Under the pieces are notes generated by a model. That model saw nothing but the letters and a program-made list of their open reading frames with translations, did no database searches and was not told where the DNA came from. The translations under genes and the position numbers were made by a program. A stretch of DNA of 64,000 bases, taken from NCBI GenBank assembly GCA_029237695.1, contig CM055265.1, forward strand, positions 42,277,331 to 42,341,330, given 5' to 3'. Origin of the DNA: Conchocele bisecta. Its lineage: Eukaryota > Mollusca > Bivalvia > Lucinida > Thyasiridae. Below, piece by piece: positions 21,677-32,514 of the stretch (position 1 is its first letter; each line of letters opens with the position of its first letter).

Positions 21677-22040
21677 CCAGCTCAAAAATATTTACACAAT
21701 TCCCTAACATTTGATTGGTCCGTAGCAAGTCTCTGTCCAAAATTTATATCCCAGTAAACTCCCATGCCGAACTACTTTCTATAACCGTCTGGCGCAGTTA
21801 AAATAATTCTTCAGAAAACGGAAAATAAACACATTTTCTTGATGAATTTAATTCAAATGCTGGAATTATAAGGAATGAATGGCCTTTTTGTGGAATTTAT
21901 CGGGGATATAAACTTGGAAAAGCCGTGGGAATACTGGACGAGGCCTTCCGGCCTTCGTCCAGTATTCCCGCGACTTTTCCAAGTTTATACCACGATAAAT
22001 TCCACTAAAAGGCCATTCATTCCTATAATAATTTCTTAAT
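21677..22040. mobile_element. Second copy of the 7330-type foldback
   Basis: It shares TCCAGCTCAAAAATATTTAC at the left and GGCCATTCATTCCTATAAT at the right. The hairpin centre here is GGCCTTCCGGCC at about 21946. The frame at 21866-22147 is a by-product of this element. Confidence 0.75.
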
Positions 22041-22682
22041 ATCTCATCAAATTTATACATCGTCATCACTGTTACAATCGTTAAAATACTATTCCGAATG
22101 TAATATGTAAATAGTAAATACTGGATGGTCTGGTAAATAACCTTCAATATTGCATTCCAGATACATAAGGATGAACGCGTTAATTTGAGGAAAACAGCAT
22201 TAGATACTTCAATGATGGTATGGCAAAGTAGACCCTGATCACGCTGTTCCTTTGCAGCATAGGTTAATTAATATGTGTGTGACTGTCAGTCAGTGGTGTC
22301 TGAAATATAACACAACAATGTGATATGGAATCAGTTCAGACTGGCTCCTTGGTGAAATATAGATACAGAGAATGTATTACAGCCTAGTACAGAATTTCTG
22401 TCATTTCCTACAATATAATGTTTTTGTACAAGTTATACTGAAATATTATTATGACATTTATGGTCATGTTGATTCACATGGTTATCAGGTGTGTAGTGGT
22501 GGCTAAAATCATGTCACGATGGAGATTTGAGCTGGTGAGGGGTTGTCTGGGGGCTGAAAAAACTTTTCAACTTTGACCTTCAAAATGGTAATTCTCGAGG
22601 CGATCGTTGGTAGAATATTGGCCTTTCAGCTTACAACATACAATAGCCAGTAACAAAAACAAAACAAAAAAGGCCAAAAATA

Positions 22683-22832
22683 GTGCCACGGTGCGCTGTG
22701 GCTGGCTGCCCTGGTGGTATCTACATGTATGGCCATGGTTGTCATGCTAACCTGACAATAGACAACTATGCCTTGAGCCGATACATTAAACAGTTGTGTC
22801 ATGAAGGTGAAACAGGCTGGATGGTGTCTAGT
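22683..22832 (+). CDS. Candidate isolated exon, unknown protein
   Basis: A 50-codon stretch encodes PRCAVAGCPGGIYMYGHGC and NYALSRYIKQLCHEGETGW and ends in a good donor (AGTACT|GTGAGTAT at 22833). The acceptor side (AAAAATAG) is poor, and no neighbouring exon was found. I do not recognise the family. It could belong to a gene beside MAF1 or be chance. Confidence 0.25.
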
Positions 22833-22944
22833 ACTGTGAGTATACCCCATGCATGTACCGGTAATTCCACCCACATTTATCAATTCACATAAAATATAAT
22901 GTATTCTGCCTTAAGCTATTCAACCCAACAGACGATACAACAAA

Positions 22945-23025
22945 CATTTGCAAACACTGTACATCCAGATGAGATGGCTCGTAACGAGCCGTCTCATCTG
23001 GATCTACAGTGTTTGTCATTATTTT
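22945..23025. repeat. Hairpin, CACTGTA.ATCCAGATGAG type
   Basis: CAAACACTGTACATCCAGAT pairs with ATCTGGATCTACAGTGTTTG around GGCTCGTAACGAGCC. It is a compact perfect stem of about 33 bp. Confidence 0.75.
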
Positions 23026-23322
23026 GTAAATAATACCCTGTTCAGTGTACATGATTTGCCACACTCCGGTTTGAGGAGAGCTTGGAACTTAATGTGTTCC
23101 ATATAAAACAGAATATTATTAAATGGTGTGATGGATACTGGTATTGTATCATGGAGTTGATATTTTACTTTATCACAGATGTAGACACTAGCCAGACTGT
23201 TTTCCTGATTAAACGTAGGCAGCTACTGTTGGTGTACTGGTAACACAACTACCATACATTGCCACAGCTCAGGCTCAGCCAATCAAACTTCCTGATTTTG
23301 TGCGTGAGAACTGAGTACCATA

Positions 23323-23500
23323 TTAACCCGAAATGTTCGGACACAAATTATTTTGGGAAACCCCTATTAAAAGATCTGATTATTGCCTTATTTCTCACCC
23401 AAAGTGTATGTTGTTACCACTCAGTTGAACCGTCTCGTCGAGACGGTTCAACTGAGTGGTAACAACATATACTTTTGATGAGAAATAAGAAAAAATGCAG
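23323..23500. mobile_element. TTAA-type foldback with CGTCTCGTCGAGACG core
   Basis: TTAACCCGAAATG marks the left end. The hairpin ATGTTGTTACCACTCAGTTG is mirrored around 23437. The right terminus is diverged. Confidence 0.65.
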
Positions 23501-24138
23501 AAAATAGTATGAATTTTATGAAAATTGACGATCATATGTGTCTCATTTTGATATCTACGCCCCCACTAGACATAAATCTTGGATCCACTTCTGTGTACAG
23601 AATTACTCTTAACATGTACCAGGTATTTCCACAATATGAAACTGTTTTATATTTGGGATCTCGCTATATTGTACATACTATGATAATGAATACACTAGAT
23701 GTACAGTCCATGCTCGTTTACTCAAAGTCCAGGGGATTGAGTAAAATACTTTCAGTTAATAACAAAAATTTGAATTAACGAGAGTTCTTATGTAGCAAAA
23801 CATGTACTTGGCACCAAGAATTGTCCTGGTGACCAAGAATCAGTAGTTTGACTTTTAAGAGAGTTTGAGGTAACGAATGTAGACTGTATAAGGTAATTTA
23901 TCAATAGTCTGTTCTAATATAGAAACAAAATATTCAATGATAATTAATAACAAATTCTGATATATATGCGTTGTGAATGAGTTTTAACTAGACTATTCCT
24001 CTGCCTGCTCAACTCGCCTCTGCCTACTCGCTGTTTTCAATTGATTGTAGTATATGTGGTTCTTTATCGATTTCATCTTATACTGTGGTATGTATATTTT
24101 ACCCTTTCATCCCTCCGTATTTGGAATGGAATATTCTG

Positions 24139-24562
24139 TTAACCCTTTCAACTCTGCAGCCCATGAAGCTAACATTTTCAGGGGCGTCAGAACAGGCCCG
24201 GCAGGTCGGGCGACTGCCTGACCAATAATGTTGACAAAAGTATTATTTTTTTATTGAAATATTTATAATTCATATTAATATTATAAAAAAACCGTAATCA
24301 ATGTAATTATTATTATCAATAATGATTTTATGTTGTTACCACTCAGTTGACTGAGTGGTAACAACATACACTCTGAGTGGGGGTCCAATAACTTCGCCGG
24401 ACCAATCTGACGATGCTTCCGACGCCCCTGATTTGCAAACACTGTAGATCCTGATGTGATGGCTCATAACGAAACATATTAATATTGTATATTTGGATGA
24501 TGATACTACTGAGATGATGAATGTCCAAAGATCGGTAGTTAGTCCGGGCCCGAACGGGTTAA
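24139..24562. mobile_element. TTAA element with a nested CAGGGGCGTC element
   Basis: The outer ends are TTAACCCTTTCAACTC and CCGAACGGGTTAA. Inside, CAGGGGCGTCAGAAC (24179) and GCTTCCGACGCCCCTG (to 24430) form hAT-like inverted termini. These enclose a TTGTTACCACTCAGTTGACTG hairpin-like core around 24350. Confidence 0.6.
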
Positions 24563-24880
24563 AATACGTGAAAACTATAGATGTAATATATCATTGAGTT
24601 ATTGATTTGATATACAAATATCATGAATATATAGTTTTTATTTTCCTTGCTGTTTGTGTATCTGACCTGTTTAGCCACATGTTTTGAACAAACTTGACAA
24701 TTGTCAACTTTTACTAACCTGTGTTATCAAACAATAATTTCAGCATCTTATAGTCATATACATGTTCATTTGAAATCATGTTCTATATTTGCAGCATTGT
24801 ACTATTAGCTCTGTTGATCGATCTTTCCTCCATTCTACTAACGATCAGGGTTCATCCTTTCCGTAATCCCGACTGGAGAC

Positions 24881-25126
24881 CTGGGGCCCGTTTCACTAAA
24901 CTTCGTACAACTAAAATGTTCGCAAGTGCAAATTTAGAATCGTCTGGAAATTTCAATTGATGGCTTTACATTTATTGAGCATAGGCTGCATATGCAGCCT
25001 ATGCTCAATAAATGTAAATCCAATAATTGTTTACAAGAAAATATTGTTAATTTGAAATTTGTGACTATCATAATTTTGCACTTACGAACATTTTAGTCGT
25101 ACGAAGTTTAGTGAAATGGCCCCCTG
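24881..25126. mobile_element. CWG-B MITE inside R2
   Basis: CTG lies at both ends, GGGGCCCGTTTCACTAAACT starts it and a full palindrome is centred on GCATATGC at 24995. It is inserted in R2 after GGAGACCTGG. Confidence 0.92.
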
Positions 25127-25402
25127 TAGCCTATTTCACCAACATTGCAAAGTATACTTGTCTAGCAAAGTATACTTTGAGGGAGACATTTTCAACTTAA
25201 GGATAAATTTATTAATTTTTATTATACTGAATTTATTACATTATCACAGCCAAAATTCTGCATACTTTTAATCATCCAATATGTGCAGTGGTTAGTTTTA
25301 TATGAAATATTAAATGCATTTTGGGAAAAACAGATGATTACTCCCTCAAAGTATACTTTGCTAAATAAGTATGCTTTGCAATTTTGATGAAATCGGCTAC
25401 TG
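25124..25402. mobile_element. CWG-A MITE abutting CWG-B
   Basis: It shares the CTG at 25124-25126 with the end of the CWG-B copy and ends at CTG 25400-25402. The inner right arm is partly deleted. Confidence 0.88.
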
Positions 25403-25825
25403 GTCTGGCCCTCATATACTAGAGGTTATAGCCCTTATGTGAGTATTACGATTATTCGTAATCCTATTTTAGGGGAAGGGGCCAAGTGACTTTGGACCCG
25501 GCACCAGGTCAGGTTATTCTAATTTCAGGTCTGAATATATTTTTTCTCGATGTAAATATTCCGTTCTGATTGTGTGATTTTCCCCCCAATGCAGCAGGTT
25601 AAAACGGGATTGAACCTGTTTGCACGGCCTTACATGACCTTAGCTGTTGATAGGCCATTAAACACCAATAAACAAACAAACAAACTATTAACTCCGGTGA
25701 TTGATCTTTCCTCCATTCTACCAGACAGGTTCAAGTCTTCTACTGTTTACTGCTTACACTGGGCTTTAGTAGTATATAAACACAGTCTACAGTGAAACCG
25801 CTCTAAACCAGACACCAGAAAACAT

Positions 25826-25999
25826 CTGGGCCCGGTTGTTCAAAACACCAGTTAGCTTAACGGACTGTTAAATCCTTAACGGACTGTTAAATCCTTAACT
25901 GAATGGTTAAAATCTCTGTTAAAACAGAGATTTTAACCATTCAGTTAAGGATTTAACAGTCCGTTAAGCTAACGAGATGTTTTGAACAACCGGGCCCTG
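25826..25999. mobile_element. CWG-C MITE, extra repeat on left arm
   Basis: CTG lies at both ends. The segment CTTAACGGACTGTTAAATC is duplicated on the left arm, opposite to the copy at 6964. A TIG fragment (CAGTGAAACCGCTCTAAACC) abuts its left side at 25792. Confidence 0.9.
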
Positions 26000-26093
26000 T
26001 TATCTTAATTGGTCATTTATCTCGCATGATAATGCCTGTTTTGTGATCGCATAGTACACAACTATGGCTTGGAATGATCAAATGCCTAATTTA

Positions 26094-26162
26094 CAGTGAA
26101 ACCTCTCTAAGCCGGACACCCTGGGGACCTCCCAGGGTGCCCGGTTTAGAGAGGTTTCACTG
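26094..26162. mobile_element. TIG mini-MITE, TA target
   Basis: This is a 69-bp perfect palindrome, CAGTGAAACCTCTCTAAGCC...GGTTTCACTG, flanked by TA. The CAGTGAAACC ends and TA target are typical of pogo/Tigger-type terminal repeats. Confidence 0.85.
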
Positions 26163-26289
26163 TATTAAAATCATAATGCAATAGTGTAATAAATATGCGA
26201 ACCAGACTGCTATAAAATATGTGTTAGATGATCAATACGGCTTTCATATATGATTGTATGCTTATGAAATATATATAACCTAACACGTG

Positions 26290-26354
26290 TGTTGATTTAA
26301 TATGATCTTTATTAAACTTGTTGACGTGAACTCGTTTAATAAATATCAAATTGA
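26290..26354. repeat. Small hairpin
   Basis: TTTAATATGATCTTTATTAAAC pairs with the GTTTAATAAATATCAAATT region (arms about 20 bp). It is related to 20826-20936. Confidence 0.5.
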
Positions 26355-26978
26355 ATGATCAGTTAGATCCTCCATATACCGCAGTAGTATACGAGGACCA
26401 GTTGAGGGAATTTCAACCACCTGTGCTATTAGCAGCATTTTCTAGACAAATAAAAACAATAGTTTTCGGTCTGCAATTTTTAAAACATTTCTGCATATAT
26501 TGTTATCAGCAGCTATTTTTGGTCTGAGAAGCTCAGGATCAGCCAAACAAATTATTTAATTTAAAGTTCACATATTGAGCACATCCTCTGAAAGCATCAT
26601 AAGCATAACCTACATCTTTGAAACAATTGATTTTAATCTTAAAATGAGAGAAATTGGCAGTTGGTATGAAATAATTCAAGTCAAGCATTACAAATATAGG
26701 ACTTAATTATGTACACTATATTTGCTTCGAAATATTGCGAACTTTCAGCATCATTTGTGACAAATTTTTTTGTAAATATGAAAAATTATGTGTAGTATTG
26801 TACATGTAATATACATGTATGCAGATATATTGTTGTTTGTTTTCTGTGTATATAGTTGGATATAATGTTTTGTCAATGTACATGTATTGTTCAGTCGTGT
26901 ATAAAATAAGGAGTAGACTTTTCTACTTCGTTTCTTCTGTATTATGTTGGTATCATCTGTGTTACATTGCTCTTAAAT
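26355..26978. other. No recognisable feature
   Basis: This is AT-rich sequence with no gene, RNA or repeat assignment. ACATGTAATATACATGTATG at about 26803 is a short palindromic motif common across the window. Confidence 0.5.
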
Positions 26979-27621
26979 GTGGTTGTGACTGGAGAAATGC
27001 GGCTTATGGACTTTGCGACCAGTGTAGATCCAGATCAGCCTGTGCATCCGCACAGTCTGATCAGGATCTGCACTGTTCGCAGTTTCATCAATGAACCACC
27101 CGTCGTGCTTCTAACAAGCAATATAGATGGTTATCAAGCTACATGAGTGTGCTGTTGATCAGGAGCTGCACTGGTCACAAATCCCATAGGTGGGTGGCAG
27201 GTGGGAGAATGCGATGGGTAATTTAACGATCGGGGTTCATCCTTACCGGAATTCTGACGGGAGACCTGGTTTGGCCCTCACATACGTCTTTGGCATTTTG
27301 TATGTGACAGTTGAATCTTGTTATACCCCTTATGTGAGTATTACGATTATTTGTAATCGTATTTTAGGGGAAGGGGTCAAGTGACTGTAGTGTGGTATGG
27401 ACCTGCAACCAGGTCAGGTTATTGTAATTTCAAGGCTGAATATATTTTTTCTCGATGTAAATATTCCGTTCTGATTTTGGGATTTTCCCCCCAATGCAGC
27501 AGGTTAAATACGGGATCGAACGCGTTGGCCCGGCCTTACATGACGTTAGCCATTGATAGGCCGTTAAACACCAACAAACGAACACAAATCCCATGAGCCC
27601 CATTTCTCCAGTCACAGCCAC
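26979..27621. mobile_element. D element split by an R2 insertion
   Basis: The left end is GTGGTTGTGACTGGAGAAAT and the right end CATTTCTCCAGTCACAGCCA (27601-27620). The two parts join exactly across the R2 insertion 27188-27582. Confidence 0.9.
27188..27582 (+). mobile_element. R2 retroposon with 12-bp target duplication
   Basis: CACAAATCCCAT at 27176-27187 is repeated exactly at 27583-27594. The element runs from AGGTGGGTGGCAGGTGGGAG to GCCGTTAAACACCAACAAAC. This copy defines R2 limits of about 395 bp and shows it moves by retroposition. Confidence 0.92.
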
Positions 27622-27700
27622 AAATTACAATTATTGTGTGATTTCTTCTTCTACCTTTCACAAATTTTGTCTATCATGTGTGCTACACTCCACGCCGGCG

Positions 27701-28200
27701 NNNNNNNNNNNNNNNNNNNNNNNNNNNNNNNNNNNNNNNNNNNNNNNNNNNNNNNNNNNNNNNNNNNNNNNNNNNNNNNNNNNNNNNNNNNNNNNNNNNN
27801 NNNNNNNNNNNNNNNNNNNNNNNNNNNNNNNNNNNNNNNNNNNNNNNNNNNNNNNNNNNNNNNNNNNNNNNNNNNNNNNNNNNNNNNNNNNNNNNNNNNN
27901 NNNNNNNNNNNNNNNNNNNNNNNNNNNNNNNNNNNNNNNNNNNNNNNNNNNNNNNNNNNNNNNNNNNNNNNNNNNNNNNNNNNNNNNNNNNNNNNNNNNN
28001 NNNNNNNNNNNNNNNNNNNNNNNNNNNNNNNNNNNNNNNNNNNNNNNNNNNNNNNNNNNNNNNNNNNNNNNNNNNNNNNNNNNNNNNNNNNNNNNNNNNN
28101 NNNNNNNNNNNNNNNNNNNNNNNNNNNNNNNNNNNNNNNNNNNNNNNNNNNNNNNNNNNNNNNNNNNNNNNNNNNNNNNNNNNNNNNNNNNNNNNNNNNN
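27701..28200. other. Assembly gap, exactly 500 N
   Basis: The 13 bases CTCCACGCCGGCG occur immediately before and immediately after the Ns. The round length suggests a placeholder, and the repeated flank suggests the two contigs may simply overlap. Open frames spanning it are meaningless. Confidence 0.98.
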
Positions 28201-28285
28201 CTCCACGCCGGCGTAAACTGTTTCACGTCGAAATAAGGCGCCAAATTCCTGACAAATTCACATCCAGCTACATGTAGAAGTAGCT

Positions 28286-28345
28286 GCTTAAACACATTAT
28301 TCATCTAGTAAGTGTCTTTCGCTGGTTACTAGATGAAAACTGTGT
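28286..28345. repeat. Small hairpin
   Basis: AAACACATTATTCATCTAGTA pairs with TACTAGATGAAAACTGTGTTT-like sequence, each arm about 20 bp. Confidence 0.5.
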
Positions 28346-28437
28346 TTATGCGATACGTCTAAGTAGAGCTGAGTGACACATCGTCAGCAAACTGGTGAAT
28401 TTTTCAACCGGAAACATTTGACATGGTGCGGACACAG

Positions 28438-28590
28438 GTTGAAGTAACGGACCGAGGTCTATAAATACATTAAATATGCCTAAAAGCATCAATAAATGAA
28501 GAAACAAAAAATAAAAATCTTCATTTATTGATGCTTTTAGGCATATTTAATGTATTTATAGACCTCAGTCCGTTACTGCAACCTGTGGGT
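28438..28590. mobile_element. Long foldback, GGTTGAAGTAACGGACCGAG termini
   Basis: About 66-bp arms with only a few mismatches, from TTGAAGTAACGGAC to GTCCGTTACTGCAAC, are centred on an AT loop at 28506-28518. Confidence 0.8.
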
Positions 28591-28724
28591 GCGGAGTACA
28601 TCACAAGTGTCTATGTAATTCTTAATCCCACATTGATGATAAAATCCAAATTATTCTTACTGTAAATTTTGTTTTATTCCTAAATGTACATGTATACTGA
28701 TTATGTTTTCGATTATGTGTCGCT

Positions 28725-28912
28725 TATGTGAAATTGTGCTTATGACTTTGTGATCAGTGTAGACCCAGATCAGCCTGCATACACAGTCTAATCAGGGTCT
28801 GCTGTTTGTAATTCATTCAGTGTATCGCCTGTGTAGATCCTTATCAAACTTATCAGGTGTTTGACTGATCATAAATGCCATAAGCCACATATCTCCAAAG
28901 ACAGTCAGAGAA
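28725..28912. mobile_element. D element, diverged
   Basis: Recognisable parts are TTATGACTTTGTGATCAGTG, GACCCAGATCAGCCTG, AGTCTAATCAGGGTCTG and CATAAGCCACATATCTCC. The termini are weak. Confidence 0.65.
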
Positions 28913-28924
28913 ACCACAGGAGTC

Positions 28925-29175
28925 ACGCCATGTGATTTTGTACCTAAGAACATGTGCGATATTTTATGAAAACGTTTTACAAAGTTTACGATAGTGTCCG
29001 TTAATGATGTCAAAAGTTGATGAAATTTTCATAGCAAATGCGGAATTCATTTCCGCATTTGCTATGAGAATTTCGTCAACTTTTGATGTCCTTTACAGAA
29101 AATATCACAGTTTCTGTGAATATAATATTAAGAAAAATCGCACATGTTCTTAAGTACGGTACAAAATCACATGGT
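28925..29175. mobile_element. Foldback, CCATGTGATTTTGTACCTAA termini
   Basis: The left terminus pairs with GTACAAAATCACATGGTG at 29158-29176. The inner stem GCAAATGCGGAATTCATTTCCGC lies at about 29034. A related left half is at 41687-41760. Confidence 0.75.
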
Positions 29176-29352
29176 GTGTTTCATATGGACATATCATTTT
29201 GGGAATGATGTCAAACTTAATAGTGAACAGTGTAGGCCTTGATTAGAGTGGGCAGATGTCTGGTTGATTTGGATCTACAAGTACCTTGATGAACCCCATG
29301 TTGTTATGGTGTGTCGCAAGTTATCGGTGCCTTGCCAAAAGGGGGCGTATTA

Positions 29353-29745
29353 AGGCCATAAAAAAGTACAGATATCGCCGCATCTGAATAATCCCTGCGC
29401 GTTGAGAATTTTATCATCATGGAGAAATAAAATTGTACTGTAAATTCGCCACATCATCAATAATTACACTACCATGCAAAAATATGTTAAATCCAATCAT
29501 TTCTGACGAAAATCTTGTGATTTTCATGTTTAAACAGGTTATACCGGTAGTAACTTTATAGAATGTGTTTTTGTTTTTGAGAAGTTTGTCTATGATTTTT
29601 TTTACATCTGGCAACTTGAAGAAAAATTAGAGACGAACATCTGAAACAAAAAAATATAAAATATTTTTAAAAAATCTGCCCTCCCACTTCACATTCTGCA
29701 AACCCATGCCTGAGAACCAACGTACTTATTTTTTTATGGCCTTAT
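29353..29745 (+). repeat. Dispersed repeat, direct partner at 12190-12515
   Basis: It has the same order of motifs as the 12190 copy, including CACTACCATGCAAAAATATG, ACATCTGAAACAAA and TCTGCCCTCCCAC. This copy is slightly longer. Confidence 0.65.
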
Positions 29746-29884
29746 GGTGCGTCACGTTGTCGGCCATGCCAAAAGGGGGCTTTTTAAGTTGGCAATCAGT
29801 GTAGTCCCAAGATTTTCTACACAGTGCTGTTTGGTCAGGGCTTACTCTATTCTCCATTGAGTATTTCAGATGACTCTTGATTGA

Positions 29885-29942
29885 AATACAGAGGTACGGT
29901 AGAAATACAGAGGTACGGTAGAAATACAGAGGTACGGTAGAT
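29885..29942 (+). repeat. 19-bp minisatellite, three copies
   Basis: GAAATACAGAGGTACGGTA is repeated three times without change. Confidence 0.9.
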
Positions 29943-30117
29943 GAAACTTGGTACATGTTATACGCAATATTTGTTCATGAATACAGTAAACTACTACATA
30001 TTACGTTACATAAGTTGCGATTTGGTTGGTTTCACACACATTTTGTGATCTTCAAGTGAAGCACATGATCTGTGACTAGACAAACAGGGCTTATGGTATT
30101 TGTGGCCATTCTGACAC

Positions 30118-30426
30118 CTGTAGCCTATTTCATCAACATTGCAAAGTATACTTTAGTAGCAAAGTACACTTTGAGGGAGAAATTTTCAATTTTATGATAA
30201 ATTTATTAATTTTTATTATACTGAATTTATTACATTATCACAGCCAATTTGGCTGTGATAATGTAATAAATTCAGTATAATAATTCTGCATACTTTTAAT
30301 CATGAAATATATGCATTTGTCAGTTCTATATGAAATAATGCATTTCAGGAAAAATAAATGATTACTCCCTCAAAGTATACTTTGCTAGTAAAGTATACTT
30401 TGCAATGTTGATGAAATAGGCTACTG
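30118..30426. mobile_element. CWG-A MITE, intact, in a D fragment
   Basis: CTG lies at both ends. The stem is centred on GCCAATTTGGC at 30247. The bases just left (30068-30117: GTGACTAGACAAACAGGGCT) are a D element fragment. Confidence 0.92.
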
Positions 30427-30536
30427 ATCCAGACACAAAATGTAGTTCTGCCAACTTAACGACTTAAATCACAACTTGTGTTTTTACTGCGATCCAGTAT
30501 ATATGTTGTAAATACTTTCATGTATATATGTTACTA

Positions 30537-31064
30537 CTGTCTGTTCCACGTTTTGCTGCCGATGAACTTTTGGCTAAAATTAACACATTAAATCTAAAAA
30601 ATATTTGAAAGTAAGTACATGTAATTTTTTATCAATAAAAAAAAAGTCACCCTCTCCAAAAAAAAGGATTTGATGAAATTCCATCAAATATTGAAAAAAC
30701 GATTTTCCTATGGGAATTTAACATGGGGGCTAAAATAGATTTGTTTTAAATATTTTTTTTTTATTTGTTGATGGATTTTCAAAATCTAACTTTTGTTTTC
30801 TTAGTTACATCATTTTCAAGCTATCTCGACAGGTTTCGAAGTCAATTTCCAAAATTTTGGAAATTGACTCCCCATGTTAAATTCCCATAGGAAAATCGTT
30901 TTTTCCCAATAAAATCAATATTTGATGGAATTTCATCAAACAAATTTTTTTGGGGAGGGTGACTTTTTGTTATTTGTGAAAAGATAACTTACATTTAAAT
31001 ATTTTTTACATTTAATGTGTTTAATAGCCAAAAGTTTGTTGGCAACAAAACGTGGAACAGACAG
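30537..31064. mobile_element. Mariner-like MITE, TA target, 528 bp
   Basis: The ends CTGTCTGTTCCACGTTTTG and CAAAACGTGGAACAGACAG are flanked by TA at 30535-30536 and 31065-31066. The arms pair for more than 200 bp (CGATTTTCCTATGGGAATTT on one side, its complement near 30880). There is no transposase frame. Confidence 0.88.
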
Positions 31065-31144
31065 TACATACCAAGTTCACGTCATAACCATTGTTGTATA
31101 AAATATATGTATTACAATCAATGCTCAGTACTCACTTTCTTTGA

Positions 31145-31257
31145 TGTGGGTGGCAGGTGGGAGAATGCGATGGGTAATTTAACGATCGGGGTTCATCCTT
31201 ACCGGAATTCCGACTGGACACCTGGGGCCCGTTTCACTAAACTTTGTACGACTAAAA
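31145..31257 (+). mobile_element. R2 5' part followed by CWG-B stub
   Basis: R2 from GTGGGTGGCAGGTGGGAGAA reaches GGACACCTGG, then the first 36 bases of CWG-B (GGGGCCCGTTTCACTAAACT...) up to 31257. The rest is cut off by the R1 copy. Confidence 0.8.
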
Positions 31258-31730
31258 GCCCCGTGCAGGCACCGGGGCGGGATCAACTGATCCTGAGAAT
31301 ACTGCTGCAGTAGCCATTGCTTGTCGTAAAAGGCGACTAAACTGGCTTAACGATTGGGTTCATACTTTCCGGAACCCACTATACCGGATTTGGCCCTCAT
31401 GTACATTTTTGGCTTTCTTGTATGTGAGAGTTGAGTCGGGCTATGCCCCATATATAAAAGTAAGATTAGCGCTAATCCTATACTTTTAGGGGATGGGATA
31501 AATGATGCTGGTGTGGCGAGGGCCTGGCACCAGATCAGGTTGTTCTAATTTCAGGACTGAATATATATTTTGATTGTAAATATTGAGTTCTGAAGTTGGG
31601 ATTTACCCCCCTTGGACAGGTGGATATGGGACTCGACCCCGTTGACCCGTCTGCGTGTAGACTCCCTGAGGCTTGTACCTCTATGTCAGAAAAGCGGACG
31701 TTAAACCCTATTCACTCACTCACTCATTCA
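31258..31730 (+). mobile_element. R1 retroposon, near full length
   Basis: It starts GCCCCGTGCAGGCACC immediately after CWG-B text and ends GTTAAACCCTATTCACTCAC with an ATTC-type tail. It is nearly identical to 17-488. No clear target duplication was found, so the left junction may be a template-switch or truncation point. Confidence 0.85.
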
Positions 31731-32147
31731 TTGTAAATACCTGTAACTGAACATGAAAGTAAGCCATAATTTCATGGTTTTATATGTTTTTAAACACTTG
31801 ATTAAATAGTTTTAAGTTTACTTACAGTTCGCTATTTTTCACTGTCCTATTGCTATTGTCCCATCGTTGCCTGTATCCATGAGTTTTGTCCCAGGGAGGG
31901 GTTAGAGGAGCAGTATGGACATGAAGGTGGCGTAAATATAGTTAGAGTACAAACAAGGTAAACATATGTCCTCAGTGAACTTGGCCTTGTGCAGTCGGAC
32001 GTGAGTCATATACAAAACAAAGCTCCATCCCTAGACACAAGTTGTGGCCAATATTATTAAAATCAGTGAAGCGTTCATAAGTCATTTAAAAATGAAAAAT
32101 ATTACTAACGTACGCATGTATGTTCATGGGCTGACGCTATGCTTAGC
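31731..32147. other. No recognisable feature
   Basis: No gene or repeat could be assigned. 32095-32140 resembles 53375-53435 (TACTAACGTACG.ATG), a shared dispersed fragment. Confidence 0.45.
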
Positions 32148-32202
32148 AATGCTAAGGACTTAACAGTCTGTTAAGCTAACATATGCTTTGAGCAACCGGG
32201 CC
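32148..32202. mobile_element. CWG-C fragment
   Basis: GCTAAGGACTTAACAGTCTG and GAGCAACCGGGCCCAG represent the right arm only, most like the copy at 52681. Confidence 0.7.
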
Positions 32203-32514
32203 CAGACGAACAATCCTAAATACTGAATTTTCAGCATGAGTTGCATAGAAGAAATGGGAGGACATGTGTTGAATTTTGTTATTGCTAAATTTGTATTTAT
32301 TGTTAACAGCTATTTTCAAATTTTAATTTCTGGTAGCCAACCGCTAACAGTTTTTCGGCAGTATAATTTACTATGCGCTGTTCAAACTATTGATACTGGT
32401 GACCGTTTTAGTCTATGTGCAGAAGGGACAAGTTTGAAAATGATATTTACAGATGTCATACTGATGTTACCCGATGTTTTCCATATGTATGACTTTGGTC
32501 AAGTCTTTTGTGGG
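32203..32514. other. No recognised gene
   Basis: A frame at 32236-32547 (103 codons, Ile/Phe/Val-rich) has no motif or splice context I can recognise and runs into an R2 fragment, so I do not call it. Confidence 0.4.

Larger units (their letters stand above)
24842..25682 (+). mobile_element. R2 retroposon interrupted by two MITEs
   Basis: R2 5' text (GGGTTCATCCTTTCCGTAAT) runs to 24880. It resumes at 25403 (GGCCCTCATATACTAGAGG) and ends GCCATTAAACACCAATAAAC plus an (AAAC)n tail. The intact order can be seen in 27188-27582. Confidence 0.85.

Noticed and set aside
27593..28304. Apparent frames of about 200 codons across the N gap
   Set aside because: Almost all residues come from Ns.
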